From: Anastrepha obliqua
Lineage: Eukaryota; Arthropoda; Insecta; Diptera; Tephritidae
Reading direction: 5' to 3'
Assembly: GCF_027943255.1 (NCBI RefSeq)
Contig: NC_072894.1
Coordinates: 131,431,601 to 131,495,600, forward strand
DNA length: 64,000 nt
Part shown: in pieces, positions 22,392 through 33,220 of the stretch
Layout: every line of letters starts with the position of its first letter
How positions within the stretch are numbered: position 1 is the first letter of the stretch
Translations under genes and position numbers: made by a program
Notes under the pieces: model-generated
Database searches by the model: none
What the model saw: the letters and a program-made list of their open reading frames with translations, nothing else
What the model was told of the DNA's origin: nothing

Positions 22392-23319
22392 AAGGGTGTT
22401 TTTTTAGAGGTTAGGTTTTCAAGTTGGCACTACTTTTTTCGTAGATGGTCTTTTTGACAGCTGTCACTTGATTTATGCTCAGTTTGGTTTGCCATTTCAT
22501 AATGAATAGACTTACATCTGAACAACGTTTGCAAATCGTGCAAATTTATTACGAAAATAATGGTTCGGTTCGCGCGACGCATCGAAGAAAATTTTGTTCA
22601 GCGATGAAGCTCACTTTAGGTTGAATGGGTATGTCAATAAGCAAAATTGTCGCATTTGGAGTGAACATAATCCACAAGCCATTGCTGAGACGCCGTTACA
22701 TCCTCAAAAAGTCACTGTTTGGTGTGCTCTACGGGCAGAGGGAATCATTGGTCCATATTTCTTTAAAAATGAAGCCGGCCATAATGTTACAGTCAATGGA
22801 GAGCGCTATAGAGCCATGATTAATGACTTTTTCGTGCCTGAATTGGACGATGATGATGTGGACGACCTTTGGTTCCAACAAAACGGCGCTACATGCCATA
22901 CAGCCAACGCAACAATCGATTTATTGAAGGAAACTTTTGGTGAGCGCATTATCTCGGGCCGTGGACCTGTGGCGTGGCCTCCAAGATTGTGCGATATAAC
23001 ACCGCTGGACTATTTCTGGTGGGGCTATGTGAAGTCGCTTGTCTACGCAGATAAGCCCGAGACGATTGACGTCTTGGAAGAGAATATTCGGCGCGTTATT
23101 GCTGACATACGGCCCCAATTGCTGCAAAAAGTGGTCGAAAATTGGGCCTCTCGGCTGGAATTTATTCGAGCCAGCCGCGGCGGCCACTTGCCCGAAATCA
23201 TTTTTAAAACATAATGGCAAATCCTTATCTTTATAATAAAGCTAAATTCTTGGCCATAACATTAAATTATATACGTTTTATTTCATCTTGAAAACCTAAC
23301 CTCTAAAAAAAACACCCTT
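22392..23319 (+). mobile_element. mariner (DD41D type), internally deleted
   Basis: Inverted repeats of about 34 bp start AAGGGTGTTTTTTTAGAGG on both sides and include GTTAGGTTTTCAAG. TA flanks both ends (22390-22391 and 23320-23321). The distance from the second to the third catalytic position is 41 residues, as in the DD41D ('rosa') group known from tephritids. The transposase has lost the segment between its first DNA-binding helices and the first catalytic motif. It lies only 39 bp beyond the Transib duplication. Confidence 0.85.
22503..23214 (+). pseudogene. mariner DD41D transposase, deleted and mutated
   Basis: Translation starts MNRLTSEQRLQIVQIYYENN at 22503 and runs about 28 residues of helix-turn-helix. 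It then jumps out of frame into ILFSDEAHFRLNGYVNKQNC. From 22594 a 206-residue frame is intact: VTVWCALRAEGIIGPYFF, WFQQNGATCHTANATIDLL, CDITPLDYFWWGY and ending GGHLPEIIFKT. The second catalytic aspartate of the usual QQDGATCHT is asparagine here, so even the open part could not catalyse. The lost part is roughly 120 residues. Confidence 0.8.
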
Positions 23320-23321
23320 TA

Positions 23322-25054
23322 TTTCGAAATTTAGCACAGCACCTTTCAATTCAATGTGAAAAAATTCTTAAAAATATGCTCCTCCTTCTCCCACTGCTAC
23401 TTCGGTCTAGTCCCTTCAGCATATGCTGCAGCTCGAATTTTTGGCACTAAGCAGATGGAACTGAGCTTGGTTTTGAGCAAGCATTGCAAGTTAGTACCGT
23501 TTGTGAAACGCCGTAAAACTTTAAGAATTTGTATTTTGCATAAAGCATTAAATAGACCTCAGGTGCTTACATTAATTGAAGATAAAATGAATTTGTTTCG
23601 CAATGGATTACTTTGCTCGTTGTAAAGCAAATTTCCTTTCATTTACGGCTATGTTCTTCGGTTTATCTGTCAAAAAGTTATGAATTTTAATTAAATTTCT
23701 GCCGTGAAAATTTAAATTGTTTGTTTGAATGCGCCCTTTTTAACCCTAATCTCTCACCAAATGGCCGTTTTCCTCATACAAATGAACAAAATATTTCCCA
23801 ACACTTCCCACACCTGTCTGCAGCAGAAGGGTCAAAGTATTTATTTTTTTTTTATTTACACTAATTACAAGTAATGGTCTTTAAATTTGCTTTTCAAGTA
23901 AAATTGATAAAAAATTTCCATTATTTGGCATGTGAAAATTGACCCTCATTGCATCGTCGAAATATTATTATGCTGCCCATTGCATTACAACGAAAATATC
24001 AAAAGGAAAAAAAGGAAAACGAACAATTTTACCAACTGCCTAAATAATACCAAATTAATTAATACAATGCAAATTGATGGAAAAACGTAATGAAATCCAG
24101 CGAAATAAAAAAATCGAGAGATCGCAGAGGCCAAACGAACCATGTAGTCTAATGAAATTTGTATGTATTTGTGTGTGCGTGCGCTCAAGAGAAGTGGTGA
24201 AAACAAACTACAAGCTAAAGCAAAAATTACTTATCAGGTAACCTAACTAATTTGTGTACACTTAACGCTTCACATGGCAAATTTGCCCTTCCAGCTAAAT
24301 AAAGGAAATGTTAACTTCCTCATCAAAAAGTAAAAAAAACGACCGAATTGAAACACTTAAAACCGGCGCAGAGACAGATAATTCACTCAGTCAGCCCGTA
24401 ATGCTTTTTCAGTTTTCTGTTTTTGCCATTTACATTTCGTTTTTGTGTGATTTTTTTCACTTTTTTTCCAAAGTGCCTGGTGCATGGGTGCTACTGCTGG
24501 GAGCTTGCGTTTGTATGTATGTTTTGAATACATACACTGAGAATAATAAACCACAAAATGTGTAGTAGGCAAGTTGCATTAGAAGAAATGGTATTTTTTA
24601 AATACAAGTTTTCCTTAGCACTAGGGCAGCTCAAAATTATTGGCTATTGACAACTTAAAATAATAAAAAAAATACCAGTCTAACGGTTAGACACGATAGA
24701 AGTGAAACCTTCCGTAAAACAAATTGAGAGAGAATAAGACGAAAGCAGCATTAGGAGCGGGATAATTATAGGTTCATTATAATATTGCTATAAAGTTCAT
24801 ATTTTATTTTCTTCATTTTATTATTATTCATCCTCAATGTTTTCAATTTCAACAAATGATACGAGTGGCTTATGATAGATAAAATATGATACAAATGCTT
24901 TGGTTTCGATGTTGTCAAAAAAAATACCCAAATGGACCGAAGAAACAGACTTACAAATTTCTTCCATTTTCGTCTACTTGTATTCATATAAAAATTTATG
25001 TCTCTTCCCACCAAAGCTAAATGTATTAGTATATTTCTTCTTGTATTTATTCAA
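23322..25054. other. non-coding AT-rich stretch
   Basis: No gene is supported. An 89-residue plus-strand frame at 23356-23625 has no recognisable domain. The rest is AT-rich with short GTGTGCG repeats near 24170. Confidence 0.4.
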
Positions 25055-25349
25055 GGCCGAAACCCGGCGGTACTGCAATACCGGGCCAACCCGTGGCAGA
25101 GGTGGAGCAAGCCCCTAAAACACTCCGCCCATTTACAAAAATCAGTTTAACATTTGTTGTCCTCCGATGGAGGATCTATCAGATGTTAAGCTACACTTCT
25201 CGCTTCTCGGCCTTATGGCTAAGATAGATCCTGCATCGGAGGACAACTAATGTTAAGCTGATTTTAATATATCTAGCGAACCGTCACTCTCGAAAAGAGT
25301 GCGGGAATTTAACTACACTTTGATCTTAGCCATAAGGCCGAGAAGCGAT
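25055..25349 (-). pseudogene. U2: U2 snRNA copy with internal insertion
   Basis: On the minus strand from 25349 the sequence starts ATCGCTTCTCGGCCTTATGG and runs through AAGATCAAAGTGTAG, the exact 5' end of U2. About 120 bases of foreign and inverted U2 sequence then interrupt. U2 resumes with CTTAACATCTGATAGATCC, the Sm site in ACTGATTTTTG, the loop CTTGCTCCACCTCTG and the 3' stem GGTATTGCAGTACCGCCGGG. The branch-point recognition region (GTAGTATC) is broken by the insertion, so it cannot act as normal U2. The 3' two thirds look otherwise well preserved. U2 normally pairs with the intron branch point in the spliceosome. Confidence 0.85.
25199..25275 (+). pseudogene. second, inverted U2 fragment inside the U2 copy
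   Basis: On the plus strand this reads CGCTTCTCGGCCTTATGGCT then AAGATAGATCC, GGAGGACAACTAATGTTAA and GCTGATTTT. It joins U2 stem I directly to stem II and the Sm-site region, with the branch-point region deleted. It faces the main U2 copy. The first 25 bases (CGCTTCTCGG...CTAAGAT) form a perfect inverted repeat with 25324-25348, separated by about 100 bp. Confidence 0.75.
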
Positions 25350-25560
25350 AACCATACACACAACAAACTACCTTGTCAATACATTTTCTAATAAATCTTT
25401 TGAGAATTACACGCTCACAAAAATTAATGTACGAAATATTTATACCGATTCACTTAAACTGACTTTCAGTATCTAAACCAAAAATAGAAAAGCCAAAATC
25501 CTGTTTTCAATAAATAATCAGAAATATCCTACAATGCAAATTTCAAAAAAAAAAAAATTT

Positions 25561-25868
25561 TTTTTTTCTTGTGATTCGAACCAAGAATTTTGGATCGGAA
25601 GCTCACATTGCTAGCCGCTCGGCTATCGCGCCATGCTGTCGGCGCTGGCCTAAAAGTTATTTAGTTCGTCGCTACGTTTATATCAACATATAATATAACG
25701 CTTCGTAACTAAATAACTTTTAGGCCAGCGCCGACAGCATGGCGCGTTAGCCGAGCGACTAGCAATGTGAGCTTCCGATCCAAAATCCTTGGTTCGAATC
25801 ACAAGAAAAAATAAAAGTTATTTAGTTCGTCGCTACGTTTATATCAACATATAATATAACGCTTCGTA
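25561..25868. repeat. tRNA-like palindrome with a 56-bp direct repeat
   Basis: A left arm (about 25565-25672) and right arm (about 25706-25808) are inverted copies over about 100 bp, around a short centre. On the right arm, plus strand, the sequence is tRNA-like: TTAGCCGAGCGACTAGC (box A-like) and TTGGTTCGAATCACAAG (box B-like). In addition the 56-base stretch AAAAGTTATTTAGTTCGTCG... at 25652-25707 recurs at 25813-25868 in direct orientation. The arrangement suggests two opposed tRNA-derived SINE heads, or a foldback element, with part duplicated. Confidence 0.75.
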
Positions 25869-26447
25869 GCCAAGAGGGTCGCTTTTTCGTTTCACTTTTT
25901 CTCAAATCACTCCCAACGATTCTAAAGAAGTTTTCACTTCAAAAACAAAAATATTGGATAAATTTGGAATCATTGTTCCAGCGTTAAACGATTCATGATG
26001 GCTTGCCAAAATTTACTGAACAGAAATTTCAACACAGTTTGCCATTCTCAGCGGTCAAAGCATTCCTATCGATATCGATAGTTCCCATGCAGCTAAAAAA
26101 GTCACCGATATATATTGTATTTATTGCGTTGCTATGGTATTTTGGATTTGATTGTGGACTGTCCTATTTACGTTTTTAGAATATGTAGCTGGCTTTAAAA
26201 AATTTAACGACTTGAAACATAACAATAACAACTACTTTCAACTTGGTCACTTTAGCGCAGACGAGCTTTTTTTCTTCACATATTTAGCACTCTTCTTCAT
26301 TTTCCTGCGGTATTTCTTCTGCCTTGAAACAACAAGCAAGGTAAATTCCTTCTCAAATTGCTCATCTCGAAGCAGATAATATTTTTCCTCTGGGCTGTTG
26401 TTTTCGCTGTTGCAGCATATTTGGCGAATGCTTCTGAAGTGACAGAA
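25869..26447. other. non-coding stretch
   Basis: No gene is recognised. The sequence is AT-rich with short open frames without domains. CGATATCGATAG near 26070 is a short palindrome. Confidence 0.35.
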
Positions 26448-26600
26448 CTTATTCTTCTTGATTGGCGCGATAACCGCTTACACGATTTTGGCCGAGTTTT
26501 ACAAAGCGCGCCGGTCATTTCTTTCTCGTGCTAACCGGCGCCCGTTGGATACACCAAGCGGAGCCAATTCCTTCTTCACCTGACAGGTCGACACTAATCG
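26448..26600 (-). pseudogene. RTE-like LINE tail, second copy
   Basis: The plus strand shares TTCTTCTTGATTGGC, CGATAACCGCTTACACGATT and GAGTTTTACAAAGCGCGCC with the fragment at 2412-2560. Read on the minus strand it gives a decayed QVKKELAPLGVSNGRRLARE, corresponding to DQVEKDLASLGVSNW in the other copy. Upstream coding sequence is not recognisable. Confidence 0.6.
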
Positions 26601-28110
26601 CCTTAACCGAGTTCAACAAATCTGGCAGCTATTTATTCTTCCTCACAAGGTACATCAAGCTTGACAGTTTAATGCAGAGAAGACTTTTTTCCTCTACCCT
26701 TACCTGTAGGTCCTGAATGAAAAATGTTTAGGGCTAGAGCTTTTTCAACTCATTTCGCTGTATTTCAAGAATTTAGGCAATAGTCCACCAGCTAACGTGT
26801 CTTTGCTTTCTATCCAGAATTTGGTATTTAAATATTTTTCAATGGCCTACCTTTCGCTCAGTGTACCACTAACGTCACTAACTGTGACGTTGAATCGAAT
26901 TAACTACAAACGACTTAACATTATTACCAGCTTAAATTTACCAGATAGGAAAAAGAAAGCAGACGCAAAATTCGTTACTAAGAGGCACGAAATTTTAACC
27001 GGGCCGAGAGGAAACATGACTCAAATTGTGTGCAAGTAGCATAGAATGACAGTCAGAATGCGTAGGAAAAAACAACGAACAACTGAGCAAAATTAAAACC
27101 AAAAACCGAAAGCCAAAACTGAGGTGGAATCTGTTGGACGATGGACAGTTTAGATGGCCAAATGAAGGCTTGCACCAAATGGCCGGCAAGCAGTGAGATA
27201 GTAGGTTAAAATTGAACCGTACAGGTCGGTGAGGGAAGGCCTGGCAACAAAGCAGGGTGCACATGAATGTGTGCGCGTGTGTACAAACGAGTGGTGCACA
27301 AGTGGTGCATAGGTTCATTGCTGACACGGATATGTGGCAACAATCTTGCCTACAACACACTCAATTAACATGGATACTTATGTTGAAGTTTTTGAAGATA
27401 TCCAAAGTTGTGTGCTCCGGTGAGTGGTTGAACCTTTTACCGGTGAAACGACAACGACTACGACAACGGCAACGCCAGCGACGACGACGAAAATTAATGG
27501 TATACACTTGAGATACATGCGCCAGCTTGTGGCAACAGTGCTCGTACAAGCAGAGAAATGTTGAACGCACAGTGGCGAATGACAGATACAACGGAGAGAT
27601 ATCTGCCATGAGCAAATGATACATCTGCAGTAGCGAATGCTTGTGAGCCGCAAAAAAATACGGTAGCAATGAGTGCAATCAAGAGCAGCAGAAGCAACAA
27701 TAACAACTGCAACAAAAAGAAAGTAAGCCTTAGCCAGCAAGACATCAGGAAAAGGGGAAAGGCTTAAGTTGTTGGGCTTAAACGAGAATGGACGGCTTTG
27801 CTTTAGCATTCATGCTTTTCGAATGCTTCAGGGGTTCATGCTCGGAGGCGATATTTGGTTTGCAAGAAAAAAGAAAAAGCAAAGCGTAGGAAGTAACAAA
27901 AGGGTGTGCAATTGAATTGGAATGGAATTTTTAAGAAATTTAAATTTTGTTCTTGGTAGAAGCACAAAGGGGATATGTAAATACATACCTGCTGCACTGA
28001 ATGAAAAAATAGGTTTTTGTCTTTTCAGCTGAAAAGCACTGGCTTCTTTCTAATAAAACAAACATACAAGGTTGCATAGCCGTGGAAAGTAACTCAAAGG
28101 TATTTGGAAA
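26601..28110. other. non-coding stretch
   Basis: No gene is supported. The region 27430-27500 has a CGACAACGACTACGAC-like repetitive tract whose antisense gives valine/alanine-rich open frames up to 143 residues. These are repeat artefacts. The 27120-27250 segment is GC-richer but not identified. Confidence 0.35.
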
Positions 28111-28367
28111 GGTGGCCGCCGTAGCCGAATGGGTTAGTGCGTGACTACCATTCGCAATTCACAGAGAGAACGTCGGTTCGAATCTCGGTGAAACACCAAA
28201 ATTAAGAAAAACATTTTTCTAATATCTGCCGTTCGGAATCGGCTTGAAACTGTAGGTCCCTCCATTTGTGGAACAACATCAAGACGCACACCACAAATAG
28301 GAGGAGGAGCTCGGCCAAACACCCAAAAAGGGTGTAGGCGCCAATTATATATATATATATATATAAT
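28111..28367 (+). mobile_element. tRNA-derived SINE with internal deletion
   Basis: The head GGCCGCCGTAGCCGAATGGG carries a box A-like TAGCCGAATGG, and GGTTCGAATCTCGGTGAAAC carries box B. The body matches the 30046-30361 copy but lacks about 60 bp between TTTTTCTAAT and ATCTGCCGTTCGG. It ends GGCGCCAATTATATATATA in a (TA)n tail. RNA polymerase III internal promoters of this type are typical of tRNA-derived SINEs. Confidence 0.85.
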
Positions 28368-29159
28368 ATTCTGCATGATCACACTAGTAAAGTGTAAGCT
28401 GGTTATGCAATGTAAGGAGGAGATAGAAACATTAGTGGTAATATAGAGACCTTTAGCCTATCCAGTCAATGTTAAGTGGTAGTTGGTACTCGAATCTCTT
28501 ACGTTTAAGGTTTCCAGTATATACGAGTTGAATTGGTTAAAATAGCCGAAGCCAAAGTTCAACAGTAAAGTAAAATATGCTCAGACTTTTCATCCTCTTC
28601 AAAAAAATAGCCGAGAGAGACCTAACCGGTGCATGGAGAAGCAAGGCCACGCAAGCGATTTGCATGTGTTTCAACCAATATTTTAAGCACTTTTTCCACT
28701 TCGCTACGATGGCAGCTCCGAAACATATGATTTGAAAGTATAAAGCGCTTCTTCAGGCATCCAAAGACGCTGGGAGTAATACTTCAATTACAGGTGGATT
28801 TGAATACCTTCGCAGTACAGTGAAAATAGAGCATCGTTGACTGCGACAGATTCGTCTTTAACAAATTTAAAGGATTGTAATTGCAAAGCATTCAAACAAA
28901 ATTGTCGAGCAAAATTGTTAAAACTGTTAACCTCGAGTATGTACATAGGCGGAGTCTTCCACTCGGGCCCTTCTTTATTCATCTTTTCTTCAGTTCCTAA
29001 GCTTTCAGTTCTTACATGAACCTTTCACATTCGTAGTTTCTGAGCTTAATTTTGTATTTGCAGATGTACTCCTAAAGTCCGTACTAAACTTTATTTTAGG
29101 TTGCCCCCTTCTTCTTTTTTCTCCCTACTTCTTTCTGAGCAGCCACTGTGATCTTTTAG
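28368..29159. other. non-coding stretch
   Basis: No gene is recognised. The last 60 bases (29095-29159) are pyrimidine-rich and form an acceptor-like tract for the candidate exon that follows. Confidence 0.35.
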
Positions 29160-29276
29160 GCTTACGGCCCGCACTAATGGCAGTGCTGTTGTTATGCTGC
29201 CCATTGCTTCCTTTCGATCCGCTTTCATCGGCAAATCCACTCGCGTTTCAAGTGAACCATACCAAGCTGAAATCAG
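29160..29276 (+). CDS. candidate host exon, strand uncertain
   Basis: Plus strand: a pyrimidine-rich tract and CTTTTAG precede an open stretch reading LTARTNGSAVVMLPIASF and ending GAAATCAG before a near-consensus GTGAGTAC donor. Minus strand: CTGATTTCAG at 29276-29267 precedes an open stretch (29266-29166) reading WYGSLETRVDLPMKAD, then REAMG-like and TTALPLVRA, before GTAAGCC. Both are splice-compatible. The donor is better on the plus strand; the minus reading looks at least as protein-like. GC content is higher than the flanks. I do not recognise either product. Confidence 0.35.
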
Positions 29277-30034
29277 GTGAGTACCTGGCCAACCAATTCC
29301 ATAGCCTTTCGGCCTAGCAGCCAGCCATGCATAGCAACTCCAGTAGTCCCAGTGCAGTTTAAGCAAAACAAAAAGCAAAAAAAAACTCGCTCTTTCCGTA
29401 TTTTTTTTTTCAGCAAGTGCTGCAGAGTTTTGCTTTAGTGCTGTGAATACGTTTATTGTTGTTGTTCTTGTTTTTTGGTTATTTAAGAGTTGTTTCTGTT
29501 TTCGCTTGTTTCTACTTATGGTGTTGTTTTGGTGCTTCAATTTTTTGCCTTTTATTACAGTTGGTTTTGCGCTCTTACTATCTCCTGCGTAATCAATGTA
29601 TTTATGTGTGTAAAACATGTAACTATGCGTGTGTGTGTGCATCAACACAGGTCCATACATATATGTACACACATATAGTATCTTACGAAGCCAAGCGAAA
29701 CACCGAAATAAATGTTCTGTGAAGGAATTTCGACATTTTTACATTCATGTTTTTTCGCTTCAATGTCTCTGCTTGTTGGCATTGAAAGCATTGATGTTGT
29801 TGCTGTAGTTGCTGGTTGCTGTTATTTTTCTTCTTTTTTTGGATTTTTGAATTTTTTTTTTATTTCCTTACATCCTTCTGTAAATTACGATGTTATTGCC
29901 AGTAAATGGTTACACTGCGAAAACTGAAAGAACCAAGAAAATGTTTCCTAAATAAAAAAGTAAAATCCTTGAAATCTTTGCATATTTTTTAGAGCTTTTT
30001 TAATGCTAAAATCCCCATCTATTTTTATGGTAGT
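29277..30034. other. non-coding stretch
   Basis: T-rich on the plus strand with short TTGTTGTTG-type tracts (29450-29480, 29780-29830). The open frames of 193 and 88 residues over this part are low-complexity. No gene is supported. Confidence 0.35.
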
Positions 30035-30045
30035 AAAAGGGGCAA

Positions 30046-30361
30046 GGCGGCCGCCGTAGCCGAATGGGTTGGTGCGTGATTACCATTCGGAATTCACAGA
30101 GAGAACGTTGGTTCGAATCTCGGTGAAACCAAAATTAATAAAAACATTTTTCTAATAGCGGTCGCCCCTCGGCAGGCAATGGCAAACCTCCGATTGTATT
30201 TCTGCCATGAAAAAGCTCCTTATAAAAAAATATCTGCCGTTCGGAGTCGGTTTAAAACTGTAGGTCCTTCCATTTGTGGAACAACATCAAGACGCACACC
30301 ACAAAAAGGAGGAGGAGCTCGGCCAAACACCCAAACAGGGTGTACGCGCCAATATATATAT
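30046..30361 (+). mobile_element. full-length tRNA-derived SINE (reference copy)
   Basis: About 316 bp. The head GGCGGCCGCCGTAGCCGAAT contains box A (TAGCCGAATGGG) and GGTTCGAATCTCGGTGAAAC contains box B. The body includes GGCAATGGCAAACCTCCGAT and GGAGGAGCTCGGCCAAACAC and ends GCGCCAATATATATA. It is flanked by an 11-bp target duplication with one mismatch: AAAAGGGGCAA (30035-30045) and AAAAGGCGCAA (30362-30372). Other copies in the window are at 17966, 19028, 28111, 30888 and 49162. The 69-residue open frame inside is not a gene. Confidence 0.9.
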
Positions 30362-30887
30362 AAAAGGCGCAAACCAAAAGTGAAGTGACAAGACAAAATT
30401 CTTTGAAGATCTCTTCTACATCTTCTACCAAAAACTCACATTAACATATTTGGGGAGCATCAAAAGGAGTGTTAAATGAGTCAGGAACTTGCATCTGTCT
30501 GAGCTTTTACTAGGAGTAAATTTCTTTTGGATATTCAGTGCAATTCACGAGAATTTTTCCTTACTTCTCTTCTCAGTAATCCGCTGTGAATCTATCTGAT
30601 TTTTAGTGCAGTGGGAAAACGCTGAATACCCATATGGGGCTAAGTTTTTGAGATATGTTGCTGGCTCTGCCCTGAAGCACCTCAAATAGAAAAGGTTAAC
30701 GCGTCCGTAATTTTGTGTCAAAATTTCAAACAAATCAGAGAAAAACTGTGCACAGTCGCTGTAGAAGTTTGACAGAAATAATGTAGCAAGGGCAACTTGG
30801 CTTTCCTGACTAACTGGCCTTCACTAAGTTACGCACTTTCTGATATTCACGGATATTTAGTGCTTTTTGGTATGCGCACCAGGAGGA

Positions 30888-30931
30888 ACACCGCCAAACA
30901 CCCAAAAAAGGGTATAGGCGCCAATATATAA
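30888..30931 (+). mobile_element. SINE 3' end fragment
   Basis: The sequence AGGAGGAACACCGCCAAACA followed by GGGTATAGGCGCCAATATAT matches the last 45 bases of the SINE at 30046-30361. Nothing of the head or body is present. Confidence 0.65.
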
Positions 30932-32639
30932 ATAAGTAAATCTCTAGTCTGATATCAAAGATAGTGTCAGTTTCCCAAATTCAATATAAGGGTTTCAATG
31001 TGATGGATATGTTTTTGAAATTTCGATAGTTTTGAATAATTTTTGTTTTTTTTAAGCCTGGCTTTTTTCATAATCAGCGAAGTCAAAAGCACATTTGTGG
31101 CAAAAAATAACGAGTTAATAGAGAAAACAATATCGTCGTAATAACATAGGCCGGCCATTTTGAGTTTGCCATCTTCGATCAACAGGTTTGAATTCAGATT
31201 GACAACAAACCTGAATAAATATTTTGCATTTTGTCTAACTTTTTTAGAGTATGTGGAGTCGTTAAAGGGTTAAAGTGACGCTAATCGAATTTTCAATGAG
31301 AAATCAATATTCAAAGGAATTTAACTGCACTTGGCCAATCCAAGGTAAGCATCCGTTTTTTCAGTGCACACCTTCTAAAGATTGGCAAAAAGGGAAATGC
31401 TCGCATCAGTTGGTACACCACAGAACTTTATAGCCTTTTACTGGCACAAAACGAACTGAGCAAGCAAACCAACAACCAGTCAGCCAGCCAACCAACCAAC
31501 CAACCAACCAACTAAATAACCAACTAACCAGTCAACCGACAACCTACTGTGTGAGAAATGTTTCTGAGGAACGCTCAAAAGCTAGAGTTTTCCACCAAAG
31601 CTGAAAAGAAATGGTCGGCGGGCGAAGCGGGCCGGAGTAGGCACCGGAAGGAAAAGTGCAGTGCTGACCAAACGCAATGCATTGAATGGAAAGCGATTGG
31701 TAAGCAAGTATTACATGTGGAAGTGTATGTATGTATGTATGCGTATATACATATATCGATGTGTGCACGGGTACTTGCAACAAACGAGCAAGCTTGCCAC
31801 AATGCAACAGGCATAAATTGCAAAAGGGAAACGAGCGGTTAGCGGAGCGCCATGCGCAACATACACAATTGACAGTTTCATAAATATGCAATTTACTGGC
31901 GCGCACAGGCACACGAACGCACACACTGATAAGCATGCACTTCACTGCACAGTAGTTGATTTTTATTCAGTTGTGTGTGGCTTTGGCTATGAATTCAGCA
32001 GTCGGCACTCGGCGTTCGGCGCTCACTCAGAATTGGCTTGAGTTGACTTGGTTTTGGCCTTTGTTTAAAATCAACAATTTTGCATTTCCTGTTTACGCTT
32101 TCTCCTTCGCTTTGTGCCATTGCCCATTGTATTTGTGCTAATGTGGTTATTGGTTTTGTTGTGCCGAAAGGAAAATGTATGCATTGATTATAAACTCGCA
32201 CACACACACACACATACGTATTTCTACAAACATTAAAAAACATTCAGTTGGCTTTTTTTCTTTTAAGCCGATGGCAGCTAAAACCAATAGCCAAAAGCCA
32301 ACAATAAAAACAGTTATAAATGCGTATGTATGTGTGATTATTCAATATATTTGTTTACAGTATAGTTGAGATGTCATGTATGTATGTATGTATGCTTCCA
32401 TAAATATGTTTATAGGACCAACGTTTTCCATTCGAATGACTTCATTAATTTTATGCCCCGCCACATAAATGCTGACATTTTATTTTGCTAACAAATATAT
32501 TGTAAACTTTTATGATGGCCACGAGTTTGCAGCTACATGCGAAGATGCTAACGAAAACATAAATACGTAAAAAATTACTTGACAACAAAATAATAAAGAA
32601 ATATCTGCCTTCTCTTCAACCAACAGCAGTCGCTTCATG
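30932..32639. other. non-coding stretch with microsatellites
   Basis: No gene is supported. (GTAT)n runs lie at 31724-31740 and 32376-32394, and a CA repeat at about 32195-32215. The ORFs over 31544-31945 on both strands are shadows of one another without domains. Confidence 0.4.
31482..31512. repeat. (CCAA)n microsatellite
   Basis: A tandem CCAA/CAGC-derived tract (AGCCAGCCAACCAACCAACC...) of about 30 bases. It resembles the CCAA tails that end the two LINE copies (39186-39200, 61915-61929) but no LINE sequence precedes it. Confidence 0.7.
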
Positions 32640-32900
32640 TAGCTCCATACAGTCTCTCTCTCACTTTAAATCCAACACCGAATTTATGCTCCTTTACATG
32701 GCAGCTGTGGTAGACGTCGTAAGGTCCAATGCTCTTCTTGCTTTGCCCCGTCCACCGCATCTCTTGAATGGCAGAGATTTTAGCCTTTGCTCTCATGAGG
32801 GCATCAACCAGCCGAACATGCCCTCAAACCATAGTCCTTTGGTCGTTTGCCGGGGTCGTCATCAGAGTGAGCAGTTCTCATCCGAGGCTTTGTTGTGTTT
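32640..32900 (-). pseudogene. RTE-like LINE endonuclease N-terminal fragment
   Basis: Minus-strand translation gives ACSAG, then DALMRAKAKISAIQEMRW (the conserved I-x-x-(I/L)-QE-x-R-W of APE-type endonucleases, with the catalytic glutamate). TGQSKKSIGPYDVYHSCH and EHKFGVGFKVRERLYG follow. This is the start of an RTE-type ORF2. Stops occur between blocks and nothing of the remaining endonuclease or reverse transcriptase follows below 32640. Confidence 0.55.
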
Positions 32901-33220
32901 TCCTTTCGCGAAGGATTTTTAAGAGGCATGCCCAAACCCAACGCGCAACCAGATATCCTGGGTTAATTCGACTTCTCAGATTAGCTCACTGCCAAACGGA
33001 TGTTCCGGATCTATACAGTGGACACTTGGGCGTACTCGGAAGTTGTGCGCGGCTTGCACCGTATGCAGAAGGCAATCCGGCTATTTCCCCACTTGCGTGG
33101 ACTTCTACATACGGATATAGCAAAGACGTCTTAGATGTTTAAGAAATTATTTATTTATTAGCTAAACACCTTCCCACATTGGTTGATATTCAACAAAGAT
33201 CTCTCACCAGACTATCATTT

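Noticed and set aside
27378..27809. 143-residue minus-strand frame rich in Val and Ala
   Set aside because: Produced by a CGACAA-type repeat; the product is homopolymeric in part and has no domain.
28111..28200. functional tRNA gene at the head of the SINE copies
   Set aside because: Boxes A and B are present, but the same sequence with a long shared body occurs six times, so these are SINE heads, not tRNA genes.
29091..29672. 193-residue minus-strand open frame
   Set aside because: Most of it is low-complexity antisense of T-rich DNA. Only the 29160-29276 part looks exon-like and is reported separately.
32768..33142. 124-residue plus-strand frame
   Set aside because: Part of it is antisense to the RTE endonuclease fragment; the rest matches nothing that I know.
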